64,000 nucleotides of DNA from assembly GCF_024296685.1 (NCBI RefSeq), contig NZ_CP100763.1, positions 2,790,001 through 2,854,000 on the forward strand. The letters are read 5' to 3'. The position numbers and the translations under genes are program-made. The stretch is from Natrinema marinum (GTDB taxonomy: Archaea > Halobacteriota > Halobacteria > Halobacteriales > Natrialbaceae). A model generated the notes under the pieces. That model searched no databases. It was not told where the DNA came from and was given only the letters and a program-made list of their open reading frames with translations. Of the stretch, positions 40,126-47,943 are shown piece after piece. Position 1 is the first letter of the stretch. The number at the start of each line of letters is the position of its first letter.

Positions 40126-41123
40126 CGCGCCACCCCTGTCTCCGCCTCGAGGGACTCCGGCGTCTCGGTGTTCGCCGCCGCCTCGGCCGCGTCGCCGTTC
40201 GTCAGCGCGGTGAACAGCGACTCGAGCGAGACCTCCTCGAGTCGCACGTCCTCGATCGTCGCGCCGGCGTCAGCGAGCGCGATCACGACGCCGGCTTTGG
40301 CGGTCGGGTCGGAGATCGTACACTCGAGCGTGTGCCCGGACGCGGTCACGTCGGTGACGCCCGGCACGTCGTCGGCCACCGTTCGCCGGTCGACGGCGGG
40401 GCCGCCGAGCGTGAGCGTCATCGTCGCGCCGCCACCGAGTTCGTCGCGGAGGCCTGCGATCGTGTCGACGGCGACGAGTTCGCCCTCGTTCAACACGCCG
40501 ACGCGGTCGCAGACGGCCTCGACGTGCTCTAAGATGTGACTCGAGAAGAAGACGGTCGTCCCGCGCTCGGCCTCGCTGCGGACGAGTTCCTGCATCTCGC
40601 GGATGCCGTGGGGATCGAGCCCGCTCGAGGGCTCGTCCATGATCAGCAGGTCGGGGTCGCCGACCAGCGCCATGCCGGTCGCGAGCCGCTGGACCATTCC
40701 CTTCGAGTAGTCGCCGGCTGGCCGCGCGGCGTCCGCACTCGAGAGCCCGACGCGCTCGATGATCTCGTCGGGGTCGTCGGCCGCGTCTTTCGTTTCGATC
40801 GCGAACTCGACGTGGCGCCGCCCCGACAGGCGCGGGTAGATATCGAATCCCTCGGGAAGGACGCCGACGCGGGGGCTGATCTCGTCGGCCTCGGCCTGGG
40901 CGTCGTAGCCGAGCACTGTCGCCGAGCCCGCCGTCGGACGCGTGAAGTCCAGTAGCATGTTGATCGTCGTCGACTTCCCGGCCCCGTTCGGTCCGAGGAA
41001 GCCGAACACCTCGCCGTCGTCGACGGTCAGATCGAGGTCGTCGACGGCGGTAAGATCGCCGTACTCCTTCGTCAAACCGGACGTCTCTATCGCGGTCATC
41101 TCATCGGCGACTTCAGTTGGCAT
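40122..41123 (-). CDS. ABC transporter ATP-binding protein
   Basis: 333 residues. Walker A GPNGAGKST, signature YSKGMVQRLA, Walker B LLIMDEPSSGLDP and the switch His in FFSSHILEHVE are clear. A C-terminal regulatory part of about 100 residues follows, as in multidrug-type ABC-2 exporters. The start at 41123 is kept, but the ATG at 41099 (MTAIETSG) is equally likely. It is divergent from an HTH-membrane gene cluster that may regulate it. Confidence 0.9.
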   Translation of the reverse strand: MPTEVADEMTAIETSGLTKEYGDLTAVDDLDLTVDDGEVFGFLGPNGAGKSTTINMLLDFTRPTAGSATVLGYDAQAEADEISPRVGVLPEGFDIYPRLSGRRHVEFAIETKDAADDPDEIIERVGLSSADAARPAGDYSKGMVQRLATGMALVGDPDLLIMDEPSSGLDPHGIREMQELVRSEAERGTTVFFSSHILEHVEAVCDRVGVLNEGELVAVDTIAGLRDELGGGATMTLTLGGPAVDRRTVADDVPGVTDVTASGHTLECTISDPTAKAGVVIALADAGATIEDVRLEEVSLESLFTALTNGDAAEAAANTETPESLEAETGVAR

Positions 41124-41164
41124 ACGAATAGTCCATCGGCCACGATTTCACGGTCGGAAACTGT

Positions 41165-41185
41165 GGACGCTTTTATATCTTCTTT
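41165..41185. promoter_or_regulatory. Shared AT-rich promoter element between ABC genes and HTH operon
   Basis: GCTTTTATATCTTC lies at 41169-41182 in the 78-base gap between the divergent starts. Read rightwards it is a TATA box about 25 bases ahead of the ATG at 41202; read leftwards its complement (GATATAAAAGC) can serve the ABC genes. One bound regulator could therefore affect both directions. Confidence 0.6.
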
Positions 41186-41201
41186 CCATACGAACCACCG
41201 G

Positions 41202-41543
41202 ATGACCGACGATGAGGGCCAAGAGGTGCTCGCCCTACTCGACGACGAGTACGCCCGCCGTATCCTCATCGCCGCCAGCGAGGAACCGATGTCCGTCGAC
41301 CGACTCACCGACCGCTGTGACGCGTCGCCCCCGACGGTCTACCGGCGGATCGACCGGCTCGAGGCGAAGGGGTTCCTCGACGAATACCAGGAGTTCGATC
41401 CCGATGGCCACCACTACAAGACCTACAGCACGCGACTCGAGCGCGTGGCGATCGAGATCGCCGAGGGCTCGATGGAACTGGACGTGTACCGCCGCGACGA
41501 GGACCCCGCCGACCGGTTCACCCGGCTGTTCGAGGACCTGTGA
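41202..41543 (+). CDS. ArsR-like winged-helix regulator, module 2
   Basis: 113 residues. YARRILIAASEEPMSVDRLTDRCDASPPTVYRRIDRLEAKGFLDE is the winged helix; DPDGHHYKTYSTRLE gives the wing, close to module 1 in layout. It heads a four-gene run with two small membrane proteins and a sensor-like membrane protein, and it is divergent from an ABC exporter pair. Control of that exporter is the simplest hypothesis. Confidence 0.87.
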   Translation: MTDDEGQEVLALLDDEYARRILIAASEEPMSVDRLTDRCDASPPTVYRRIDRLEAKGFLDEYQEFDPDGHHYKTYSTRLERVAIEIAEGSMELDVYRRDEDPADRFTRLFEDL

Positions 41544-41545
41544 CG

Positions 41546-41863
41546 ATGGCCGGAACCGCGCTCCAGACCGTCGAAGGCGGCGCCCCGACGGTCGCGGTCG
41601 CCGTCCTCGTCGGACAGGCGACCGCGTTCGTCATCGCCTGCTGGATCGCGAAACGGTCCTACGACGGTTACCGGGACGCGCGCCGCCCGGCGCTGCTCTG
41701 GCTCGCGCTCGGCATCGCACTGCTGTCTGCGGTGCCGACGGTCGTCCGGTTCCTGTTTCCGACGCTGCTCGGGGCGACCTCGCTGACGACGAGCGTCGTC
41801 GCGACGACGAGCGAGATCGCCGGCCTCACGGCGATCCTCTACACCGTCTACGGACGGCCGTGA
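41546..41863 (+). CDS. Small membrane protein, module 2a (DUF7521-like)
   Basis: 105 residues from the ATG at 41546 (a GTG at 41540 overlaps the preceding stop). Three helices, with the inter-helix motif RSYDGYRDARRPALLWLALG similar to the module 1 protein. Co-transcribed with the regulator. Confidence 0.78.
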   Translation: MAGTALQTVEGGAPTVAVAVLVGQATAFVIACWIAKRSYDGYRDARRPALLWLALGIALLSAVPTVVRFLFPTLLGATSLTTSVVATTSEIAGLTAILYTVYGRP

Positions 41864-41942
41864 ACGCCGTACCGCGCGCCGCGCCGACGGACGCGACCGG
41901 ACCGGCCGCGATCGTGCTCCCCGCACGCTCGAGGTGGTGGCG

Positions 41943-42290
41943 ATGACCGGACTCGCGGCCGTCGGACTGCGCGCCGCTCACGTCCTCGAGACGACGGTCT
42001 TCGGACTCGACGAGGGGACGACGATCTTCTTCGTCGGACTGGCAAGCGCCGCGCTCGGATCGGTGGTGGCGTGGACGGCTTACCGGGGCTACGTCCGCAA
42101 CGAGAGTCGGCCGATGCTGTTTCTGGCCGTGGGCGTCGCCTTCCTGACGGTGATCCCGTTCGTCCTCTCGCATACGGTCGACCTGGCGACGGCCGCGACC
42201 GACGCGACGGTGTTGCTCGTCGTCACCGCCTGTCACCTGCTCGGACTCGTCTCGATCGTTCGGTCGTTCAGGAGGCCCGATACCGCATGA
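41943..42290 (+). CDS. Small membrane protein, module 2b (DUF7521-like)
   Basis: 115 residues, three helices, with WTAYRGYVRNESRPMLFLAVG in the position of the shared loop. It appears to be a tandem paralogue of the preceding gene, diverged in sequence. Its stop overlaps the next start (ATGA). Confidence 0.78.
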   Translation: MTGLAAVGLRAAHVLETTVFGLDEGTTIFFVGLASAALGSVVAWTAYRGYVRNESRPMLFLAVGVAFLTVIPFVLSHTVDLATAATDATVLLVVTACHLLGLVSIVRSFRRPDTA

Positions 42291-43144
42291 GTTCGTCGCG
42301 CACGTCCGACCCGCGCGTCGGGGTCACGGCCGCGCTCGCTCGCGTTCGAACGTGGAGTCGCCGGTTCGTCGGCGTCGCCGCCCGCAAGCGAACCTACTCC
42401 AATCTCCTCTATCTCCTGCTCGCGTTCCCGCTCGGAGTCGGCTACTTCACGGCGCTCGTAACCGGGTTCGCGCTGCCGGCCGGCTTCGCGTTCGCGTTCG
42501 TCCAGATCGGGCTGTCGGAGCCGGTCGTACTCGTCTTCGCTGGGATTCCGATTCTACTGCTCGGGGTCGGGATCGGGCTGCCGGCCGCGCTGGTCACGCT
42601 GTTTCTTGCGAGCGAGCTGACCGCCCTCGAACGACTCCTCGCCGAGCGGTTGCTCGGGGCCGAGATCCCGACAGCGGAGCCGGCCGGGAGCGTCCGCGAG
42701 CGGGCGCGACTGCTCGTCTTCGACCGCGGTACGTGGACAGGGGTCGGCTACCTGTTCAGCAAGTTCCTCTACGGAACGGCCTCGTTCGTCCTCCTCACGA
42801 TCGGCGTCACGTTCACGTACGCGCTGGTCGCCGCACCGCTGCACTACCGGGGCGAAACCGTCGGCATCCACATCGGCGATCCGATCGAGTTCGTCCCACA
42901 GTTCACCTACCAACACGAGGGCTGGACCGTCGACATCTCGCCGGTCACGCTCTCGGTCGCCGACGGCGAACTGCTCTCGCTGTACGTCGACTCGCTCCCG
43001 GCGGCGCTGGCCGTCTCCGCGGTCGGCGTCGTCGTCGGCCTCGGCGTCTTGCACCTGTTCAACGCCGTCGCGTGGCTCCTCGCCCGATACACCGAACTCC
43101 TGCTGAGAAATACGCAGCCGTCGATCGTCACCGAACCGCCCTGA
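42287..43144 (+). CDS. Stand-alone membrane sensor-domain protein
   Basis: 285 residues with four main membrane helices: two near the N-terminus (about 40-100), one around 160-185, one around 240-260, and an outer segment between the last two. The opening RKRTYSNLLYLLLAFPLGVGYFTALVTGFALPAG is the signature of the putative sensor domain that precedes histidine kinases in actinobacteria and haloarchaea. Here no kinase domain follows. It closes the module 2 operon and may be the input device for the HTH regulator. Confidence 0.8.
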   Translation: MSSSRTSDPRVGVTAALARVRTWSRRFVGVAARKRTYSNLLYLLLAFPLGVGYFTALVTGFALPAGFAFAFVQIGLSEPVVLVFAGIPILLLGVGIGLPAALVTLFLASELTALERLLAERLLGAEIPTAEPAGSVRERARLLVFDRGTWTGVGYLFSKFLYGTASFVLLTIGVTFTYALVAAPLHYRGETVGIHIGDPIEFVPQFTYQHEGWTVDISPVTLSVADGELLSLYVDSLPAALAVSAVGVVVGLGVLHLFNAVAWLLARYTELLLRNTQPSIVTEPP

Positions 43145-43486
43145 GCGGTTCGAACTGGCCGGAGGAAAGGGCGGTCTCGAGTCGGCGCGTCCGAGTACCA
43201 AACACGTTTGGAGACATCGGTATCCCCGAAGCACACGAACCCCGTATTGCGGCAGGGACACCCACCAGGGTACCACCTCTCCCCACCCCCTGCCGTTCCA
43301 CCTCCCGACCCGTCCCCCCTCACCTCCCCTTCCCCCTTCCCGTTCCACACCGGCGACCGACAGGTACCCGGCGCCGCCACGATTCGGGGCAGAATCGGCA
43401 ATTCGGGCCGGATGACCGCGATCGCGGAGACGGTGGCAGGAGACGGACCGAAGAAGTGTTTTGCGTGGGGTCCGTTTTAGTCACTA
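43145..43486. other. Intergenic stretch with strong pyrimidine bias
   Basis: The plus strand at about 43258-43362 is nearly all C and T with few purines (blocks such as CCACCTCTCCCCACCCCC and CCCCTCACCTCCCCTTCCC). No gene is seen. A GTTTTAGT element about 43474-43481 is close to the sufS start. The tract could form a triplex or serve as an unstructured region. Confidence 0.6.
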
Positions 43487-44734
43487 ATGAGTCAACACCA
43501 CCTCGAGCCGCTCGACGTCGATGCGATTCGGGAGGAGTTCCCGATCCTCGAGCGGGAATTTGACGGCCAGCAGGTCGTCTACCTCGATAACGCGGCGACG
43601 ACCCAAACGCCCGATCCGGTCGTCGACGCGATGAGCGACTACTACCGCGAGTCCAACGCCAACGTCCACCGCGGGATCCACCACCTGAGCCAGGAGGCCT
43701 CGATTCTCTACGAGGAGGCCCACGACCGCGTCGCGGAGTTCGTCGGTGCGAGCGGCGGCCGCGAGGAAATCGTCTTCACCAAGAACACGACCGAAGCGGA
43801 GAACCTCGTCGCCTACTCGTGGGGCCTGAACGAACTCGGCCCCGGCGACGAGGTCGTCCTCACCGAGATGGAACACCACGCCTCGCTGGTCACCTGGCAG
43901 CAGATCGGCAAGCGAACCGGCGCCGACGTAAAGTACATCCAGGTGACGGACGACGGAACCCTCGATATGGACCACGCCCGCGAGGTCATCACCGACGACA
44001 CCGCGATGGTCTCGGCGGTCCACGTCTCGAACACGCTCGGCACAGTCAACCCCGTCTCCGAACTCGTAGATATTGCCCACGACCACGACGCACTCGCCTT
44101 CATCGACGGCGCACAGGCCGTTCCCAACCGGCCCGTCGACGTCGAGGAGATCGACGCGGACTTCTACGCCTTCTCCGGCCACAAGATGGCCGGGCCGACC
44201 GGCATCGGTGCGCTCTACGGCAAGAAAGCGCTCCTCGAGGAGATGCAGCCGTACCTCTACGGCGGCGGCATGATCCGCAAGGTCACCTTCGAGGACTCCA
44301 CGTGGGACGACCTCCCCTGGAAGTTCGAACCCGGTACCCCCCAGATCGCCGAAGCCGTCGGCCTCGTCGCCGCGATCGACTGGCTCGAGGAGATCGGCAT
44401 GGACCGGATCGAAGCCCACGAGGAGGAACTGGCCCGCTACGCCTACGAGCAACTCGACGCCGAGCCGGACGTGGAGATCTACGGCCCCGAGCCGGGCTCC
44501 GAGCGCGGCGGCCTCGTGGGATTCAACCTCGAGAGCGTCCACGCCCACGATCTGGCCTCGATCATGAACGACCACGCGGTCGCGATCCGCGCCGGCGACC
44601 ACTGTACCCAGCCGCTGCACGACAAACTGGGCGTCGCAGCGTCCGCTCGAGCCTCGTTCTACGTCTACAACACGAAGGAGGAGATCGACAAGTTGGTCGA
44701 CGCCATCGAGGACGCGCGTCAGCTGTTCGCATGA
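43487..44734 (+). CDS. sufS: Cysteine desulfurase SufS
   Basis: 415 residues. PLP lysine K233 in FSGHKMAGP and the sulfur-accepting C373 in RAGDHCTQP are in place, and YLDNAATTQTP opens the fold. Type II desulfurases of this length supply sulfur for Fe-S clusters, usually with SufU or SufBCD. The scaffold gene sufU lies 1.8 kb downstream in the same direction rather than next to it. Confidence 0.94.
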   Translation: MSQHHLEPLDVDAIREEFPILEREFDGQQVVYLDNAATTQTPDPVVDAMSDYYRESNANVHRGIHHLSQEASILYEEAHDRVAEFVGASGGREEIVFTKNTTEAENLVAYSWGLNELGPGDEVVLTEMEHHASLVTWQQIGKRTGADVKYIQVTDDGTLDMDHAREVITDDTAMVSAVHVSNTLGTVNPVSELVDIAHDHDALAFIDGAQAVPNRPVDVEEIDADFYAFSGHKMAGPTGIGALYGKKALLEEMQPYLYGGGMIRKVTFEDSTWDDLPWKFEPGTPQIAEAVGLVAAIDWLEEIGMDRIEAHEEELARYAYEQLDAEPDVEIYGPEPGSERGGLVGFNLESVHAHDLASIMNDHAVAIRAGDHCTQPLHDKLGVAASARASFYVYNTKEEIDKLVDAIEDARQLFA

Positions 44735-44969
44735 GCGAACGCTGACCGCGAGGGTCGTGTTGGCGAGCAAAGCGAGCCAAGGCTCGAAGCGGCGACGCCG
44801 TTTCGTAGACCGCGGCGGCTGTTCCGGTCCGCGGAAGGCGACGTGACGGCGACCCGTCGGGCCCGTCCGCTCGAGGCACTCCTCCCCACACATTCGGAGC
44901 GGGGTCGCCCACCGACAACGGTCGCCAAGGAGAAAGCCTATGCCGAGACGATAGACAGCAGCAGTCGAA

Positions 44970-45176
44970 ATGAACGAGGACCGGACCGTTATCGATATTC
45001 TCGAGCGAGTACGAGAGTTGCGTCGGCGCAAGCGCTGTCCGAACTGCGACGCCGTCGTTTCCGTTCGCGGCTTCAGAGGCGAGTACCGCTGGGAATGCGT
45101 CGACTGCGATGCGCTCGGCATCGGCTATCCGTCCCGTTCGGCCGCGTTAGACGCGATTCAACGCCGGCAGGGATAG
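44970..45176 (+). CDS. Small zinc-ribbon protein
   Basis: 68 residues: a helical start (VIDILERVRELRRRK) and one ribbon with CPNCD and CVDCD about 21 residues apart. An upstream GCCTATGCC at about 44937-44945 is a weak TATA candidate. Function unknown. Confidence 0.75.
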   Translation: MNEDRTVIDILERVRELRRRKRCPNCDAVVSVRGFRGEYRWECVDCDALGIGYPSRSAALDAIQRRQG

Positions 45177-45367
45177 TCGACATCGGCGAGAAGCGCCCCT
45201 CGGAGAAGCATGGGAGAGATAGCGGACAGCGATTTCAGTGAGCCGGCCGGTCAGGCGGTGTGGGTCGGAGACGACGAGTTCGTCACGTCACCACGCACTA
45301 CAGTCGCGATGAGCTGGCGGTGCAGTGTGGGTTTATATTCGTGTCAGTGGGACGCCAACCTGGGTTC

Positions 45368-45790
45368 ATGCCTCTCGAAAACCTCGCCCGAAGCGACGTA
45401 GTAACGGCACACGAAGACGAGTCCGTCCAGGAACTCGCGACGCGCATGGACGAGTCTCGAGTCGGGAGCGTCGTGATTACGGACGACGACGAGCCCGTCG
45501 GAATCGTCACCGACCGCGATCTGGCGATGCGCGTGATCGGCGACGAACGGGATCCGACGGACGCGACGGCCAGTGACATCATGTCCGACGATTTGGCGAC
45601 CATCAGGGAGACCGCTGGGTTCTACCAGGCGACCGAACACATGAGCGAGCACGGCGTCCGCCGACTCCCCGTCTGCAACGACGACGACGAACTGGTCGGG
45701 ATCATCACGGCCGACGACCTCACCGAACTCCTCGCCGACGAGCACATGCAGTTCGCGGACGTGATCCGATCGCAGCGGCCCGAATACTGA
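45368..45790 (+). CDS. Two-CBS-domain protein
   Basis: 140 residues that form one CBS pair: VGSVVITDDDEPVGIVTDRDLAMRVIG and VRRLPVCNDDDELVGIITADDLTELLA. CBS pairs bind adenine nucleotides and act as energy sensors. No second domain is attached. The ATG at 45368 is chosen because a GTTTATATTC element at 45330-45339 lies about 28 bases upstream. Confidence 0.9.
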   Translation: MPLENLARSDVVTAHEDESVQELATRMDESRVGSVVITDDDEPVGIVTDRDLAMRVIGDERDPTDATASDIMSDDLATIRETAGFYQATEHMSEHGVRRLPVCNDDDELVGIITADDLTELLADEHMQFADVIRSQRPEY

Positions 45791-45929
45791 TCGCGTCGTC
45801 GGTAGTCGGCCGATCGAGCGCGGCCCCGAAATTAATTTCGCCGAGTTTGTGGGCGCAAATCGTCCGAACGAAGAAAGAAAGTTTGCGTCGACCGCGAGTT
45901 TTTAATGGTACGCATGATATGTACGGCAA

Positions 45930-46382
45930 ATGTCCTCGGAAGACGGACAGCAGGCGGACCCGATCAAAATCCTGCTCGTCGAACCGAACCCCGGCGATAG
46001 CCGTCTCTTCGAAGAGAAGTTTCGGGACGCGAAGCTCCTCAACACCATCCACACCGTTCCCGACGGAGAAACCGCGCTCGACTTTCTCGCCCAGCGCGGC
46101 GAGTACGCGGACGAATCGCGTCCGGACATCGTCCTGCTCGAGCCACAGCTCCCCGGCAAGAGCGGGATCGACGTGCTCTCGGAACTGAAAAACGAGCCGG
46201 AACTCGAGGAGATTCCGGTCGTCGTGCTCACGAGTTCGGACGCGGGCGAGAAGGTCGTGAAATCGCACGGCATCGAGGCCGACACCTACCTGCAGAAACC
46301 GGTCGAGCCCGAGGAGTTCGTCGAGTTCGTCCAGTCGGTCGAGGAGTTCTGGTTCGCGATCGTCGAGAAACCGTCACAGTGA
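45930..46382 (+). CDS. Degenerate receiver-domain protein with Glu in place of the phospho-Asp
   Basis: 150 residues, a stand-alone receiver of the Rcp1-like type. Strand 1 ILLVEPNPGDSRL has EPN where the acidic pair EDN is usual; strand 3 DIVLLEPQLPGKSG has Glu71 at the site of the phospho-acceptor Asp. T101 and K123 (LQKPVE), the other conserved residues, remain. Glu can mimic phospho-Asp, so the protein may be constitutively active or phosphate-independent. A TTTTTAAT element at about 45899-45906 is 24-31 bases upstream. No kinase gene is adjacent. Confidence 0.88.
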   Translation: MSSEDGQQADPIKILLVEPNPGDSRLFEEKFRDAKLLNTIHTVPDGETALDFLAQRGEYADESRPDIVLLEPQLPGKSGIDVLSELKNEPELEEIPVVVLTSSDAGEKVVKSHGIEADTYLQKPVEPEEFVEFVQSVEEFWFAIVEKPSQ

Positions 46383-46524
46383 TCCGTGGCGTCCGAACGG
46401 TGTCTCGCCGTCCGGACGCGATACGAAAACCCCCGATCGGTGGCCGTAGCCAGCAGAGACGGACTCGAGCGGCCTTTCGGCCCCGGAACCCTTTTACAAC
46501 TCACTGGCCTATCCGGACACAACA

Positions 46525-46944
46525 ATGGGACTGGGCTCGGATATGTACCGACAGCAGATCCTCGACCACTACAAGAACCCCCGTAACTACGGGGAACTCG
46601 AGGATCCCACGTTCACCCACGTCGGCGAGAATCCGATGTGCGGCGACGAGATTCGCATGGACGTCGAACTCGCCGACGACGAGGAGACGATCGAGCGAGT
46701 CGCCTTTCAGGGCGACGGCTGTGCGATCAGTCAAGCCTCCGCGAGCATGCTCTCGGGGAAACTCGCCGGTAAGACCCTCGAGGAACTCGAGGAGATGGAC
46801 CGCGACGACGTGATCGACATGCTCGGCGTCGACATCTCGCCAATGCGTGTCAAATGTGCCGTCCTGGCCGAGAAGGTCGCACAGGACGGTGCGGAGATCT
46901 ATCGGGGCGAACTCGACGTTGACAAGACGACGACCGAGGAGTAG
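46525..46944 (+). CDS. sufU: Fe-S cluster assembly protein SufU
   Basis: 139 residues. C39 (NPMCGDE) with D41, C66 (GDGCAISQAS) and C111 (RVKCAVL) are the three cysteines and Asp that bind zinc or the nascent cluster. The insertion between the second and third Cys fits SufU rather than IscU. It receives sulfur from SufS. A CTTTTACAAC element at about 46490-46499 serves as TATA box. Confidence 0.92.
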   Translation: MGLGSDMYRQQILDHYKNPRNYGELEDPTFTHVGENPMCGDEIRMDVELADDEETIERVAFQGDGCAISQASASMLSGKLAGKTLEELEEMDRDDVIDMLGVDISPMRVKCAVLAEKVAQDGAEIYRGELDVDKTTTEE

Positions 46945-47077
46945 CGGAGTCTCGGTCAGCGACGACTGTTCCCGCTGCACAGCGTGCGGACGGCGCGGCG
47001 ATGTGAGAAGGACTGGCGCTATTTGTTGTACGGGTTCACTCCCACGGTTGTAAGGGACGAGAACGACAGGGAGGCCG

Positions 47078-47530
47078 TCAGAGCGATCGGTCGATGTCGG
47101 TGCGGGATTTCATCTCGAGGACGTTGTACGGAGCGCCGATGTCGTCGCCGATCGATCGAAAGGCGGGAAGCGGGTCGTGGGCGTCCGTCTTCCCGTCGTT
47201 GTCGTGGAGATGGACGAGGTGAATCCGGTCGCCGAATCGATCGACGAACCGCTCTTTGACCGGCGTCGTCAGGTCGAGCGTGTGGATCGGCCGGTCGCGC
47301 TCGAGCAACCGTTCTATCCGCTCGACGACCGCGGGATGGTTGTGGCCGAGCGCGAGCGTCCCCGCGCCGGCCAGACAGTCCACGTACTCGTTGCCGTCGA
47401 CATCCTCGAGGATCGCACCGCGGGCGCGTTCGATCGCCAGCGGCAGCGACCGCGGATAGGTTCGCGCGTTCGATTCGCGACGCGCCTGCTGTGCGAGGAT
47501 GCGCTCGGCCGTCGAATCGGCCTCGGTCAC
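47078..47530 (-). pseudogene. Chimeric remnant: diaminobutyrate aminotransferase N-terminus joined to sugar isomerase C-terminus
   Basis: 150 residues from a GTG at 47530. Residues 1 to about 97 (ARTYPRSLPLAIERARGAI, DGNEYVDCLAGAGTLALGHNHPAVV, HTLDLTTPVKERFVD) are the start of a class III aminotransferase of the diaminobutyrate-2-oxoglutarate type. From about FVDRFGDRIHLVHLHDNDG the frame continues as the end of a xylose-isomerase-like TIM barrel (AHDPLPAF, YNVLEMKSRTD). The PLP lysine region and most of the barrel are missing. FVD fits both parents, so a deletion at short homology is likely. It lies behind two iron boxes. Confidence 0.8.
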
Positions 47531-47601
47531 GGCCGATCACCGGTCTGTCGCTGCTGATACTCGATCTCCGGGGGTTGGTATTTCTCTACTATCGTGCGGT
47601 C

Positions 47602-47617
47602 TTTAGGCTCGCCTAAA
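47602..47617. promoter_or_regulatory. Iron-box operator 1 (DtxR/IdeR/SirR type)
   Basis: TTTAGGCTCGCCTAAA is a perfect inverted repeat with a two-base centre. It closely matches the TTAGGnnnnCCTAA core of DtxR-family iron boxes. It lies about 72 bases ahead of the chimeric gene, just inside a T-rich possible TATA region on the minus strand, where a bound repressor would block initiation. Confidence 0.75.
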
Positions 47618-47638
47618 AATACAAAAACGTGCCGGTCC

Positions 47639-47652
47639 TTAGGCCAACCTAA
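47639..47652. promoter_or_regulatory. Iron-box operator 2 (DtxR/IdeR/SirR type)
   Basis: TTAGGCCAACCTAA has perfect TTAGG/CCTAA half-sites. An AAATATATA sequence at 47652-47660 directly follows it on the plus strand and could be a rightward TATA box, although no clear rightward gene starts here. The pair suggests a formerly divergent iron-regulated promoter. Confidence 0.7.
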
Positions 47653-47660
47653 AATATATA

Positions 47661-47943
47661 ACTGTCCCGCTCAGACGCGCGAAATGAAGGTGAAGCAACG
47701 GTGAGCGACGGGCGAGTCGTCGGGCGACTCGAGAAGGTAGCTCTCGGGGTGCTGCGCAAGAAGAGAAAACGGACGAACAGCGCGCACGTGATGGTTGGAA
47801 CGACCGAAAACGCGGTCGGTCGGTCGGTGGCACCGCTCGCGGAGGGAGCGTCCGGCCGTCGATCGAACCGCGTTGCTGGCGCGCGAAGATCGACGGCGAT
47901 GGAAAAGACGAGCCGGCGGCGGTCGAGAACGGACGTTCGACGG
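47661..47943. other. Intergenic stretch right of the iron boxes
   Basis: A plus-strand frame from 47701 runs into the antisense of radA; its Arg-rich composition argues against a gene. Nothing else is recognised. It may hold the eroded start of the lost rightward gene. Confidence 0.5.

Noticed and set aside
43484-45121. A 545-codon minus-strand frame over sufS
   Set aside because: Shadow of sufS; the composition is explained by third-position GC bias.
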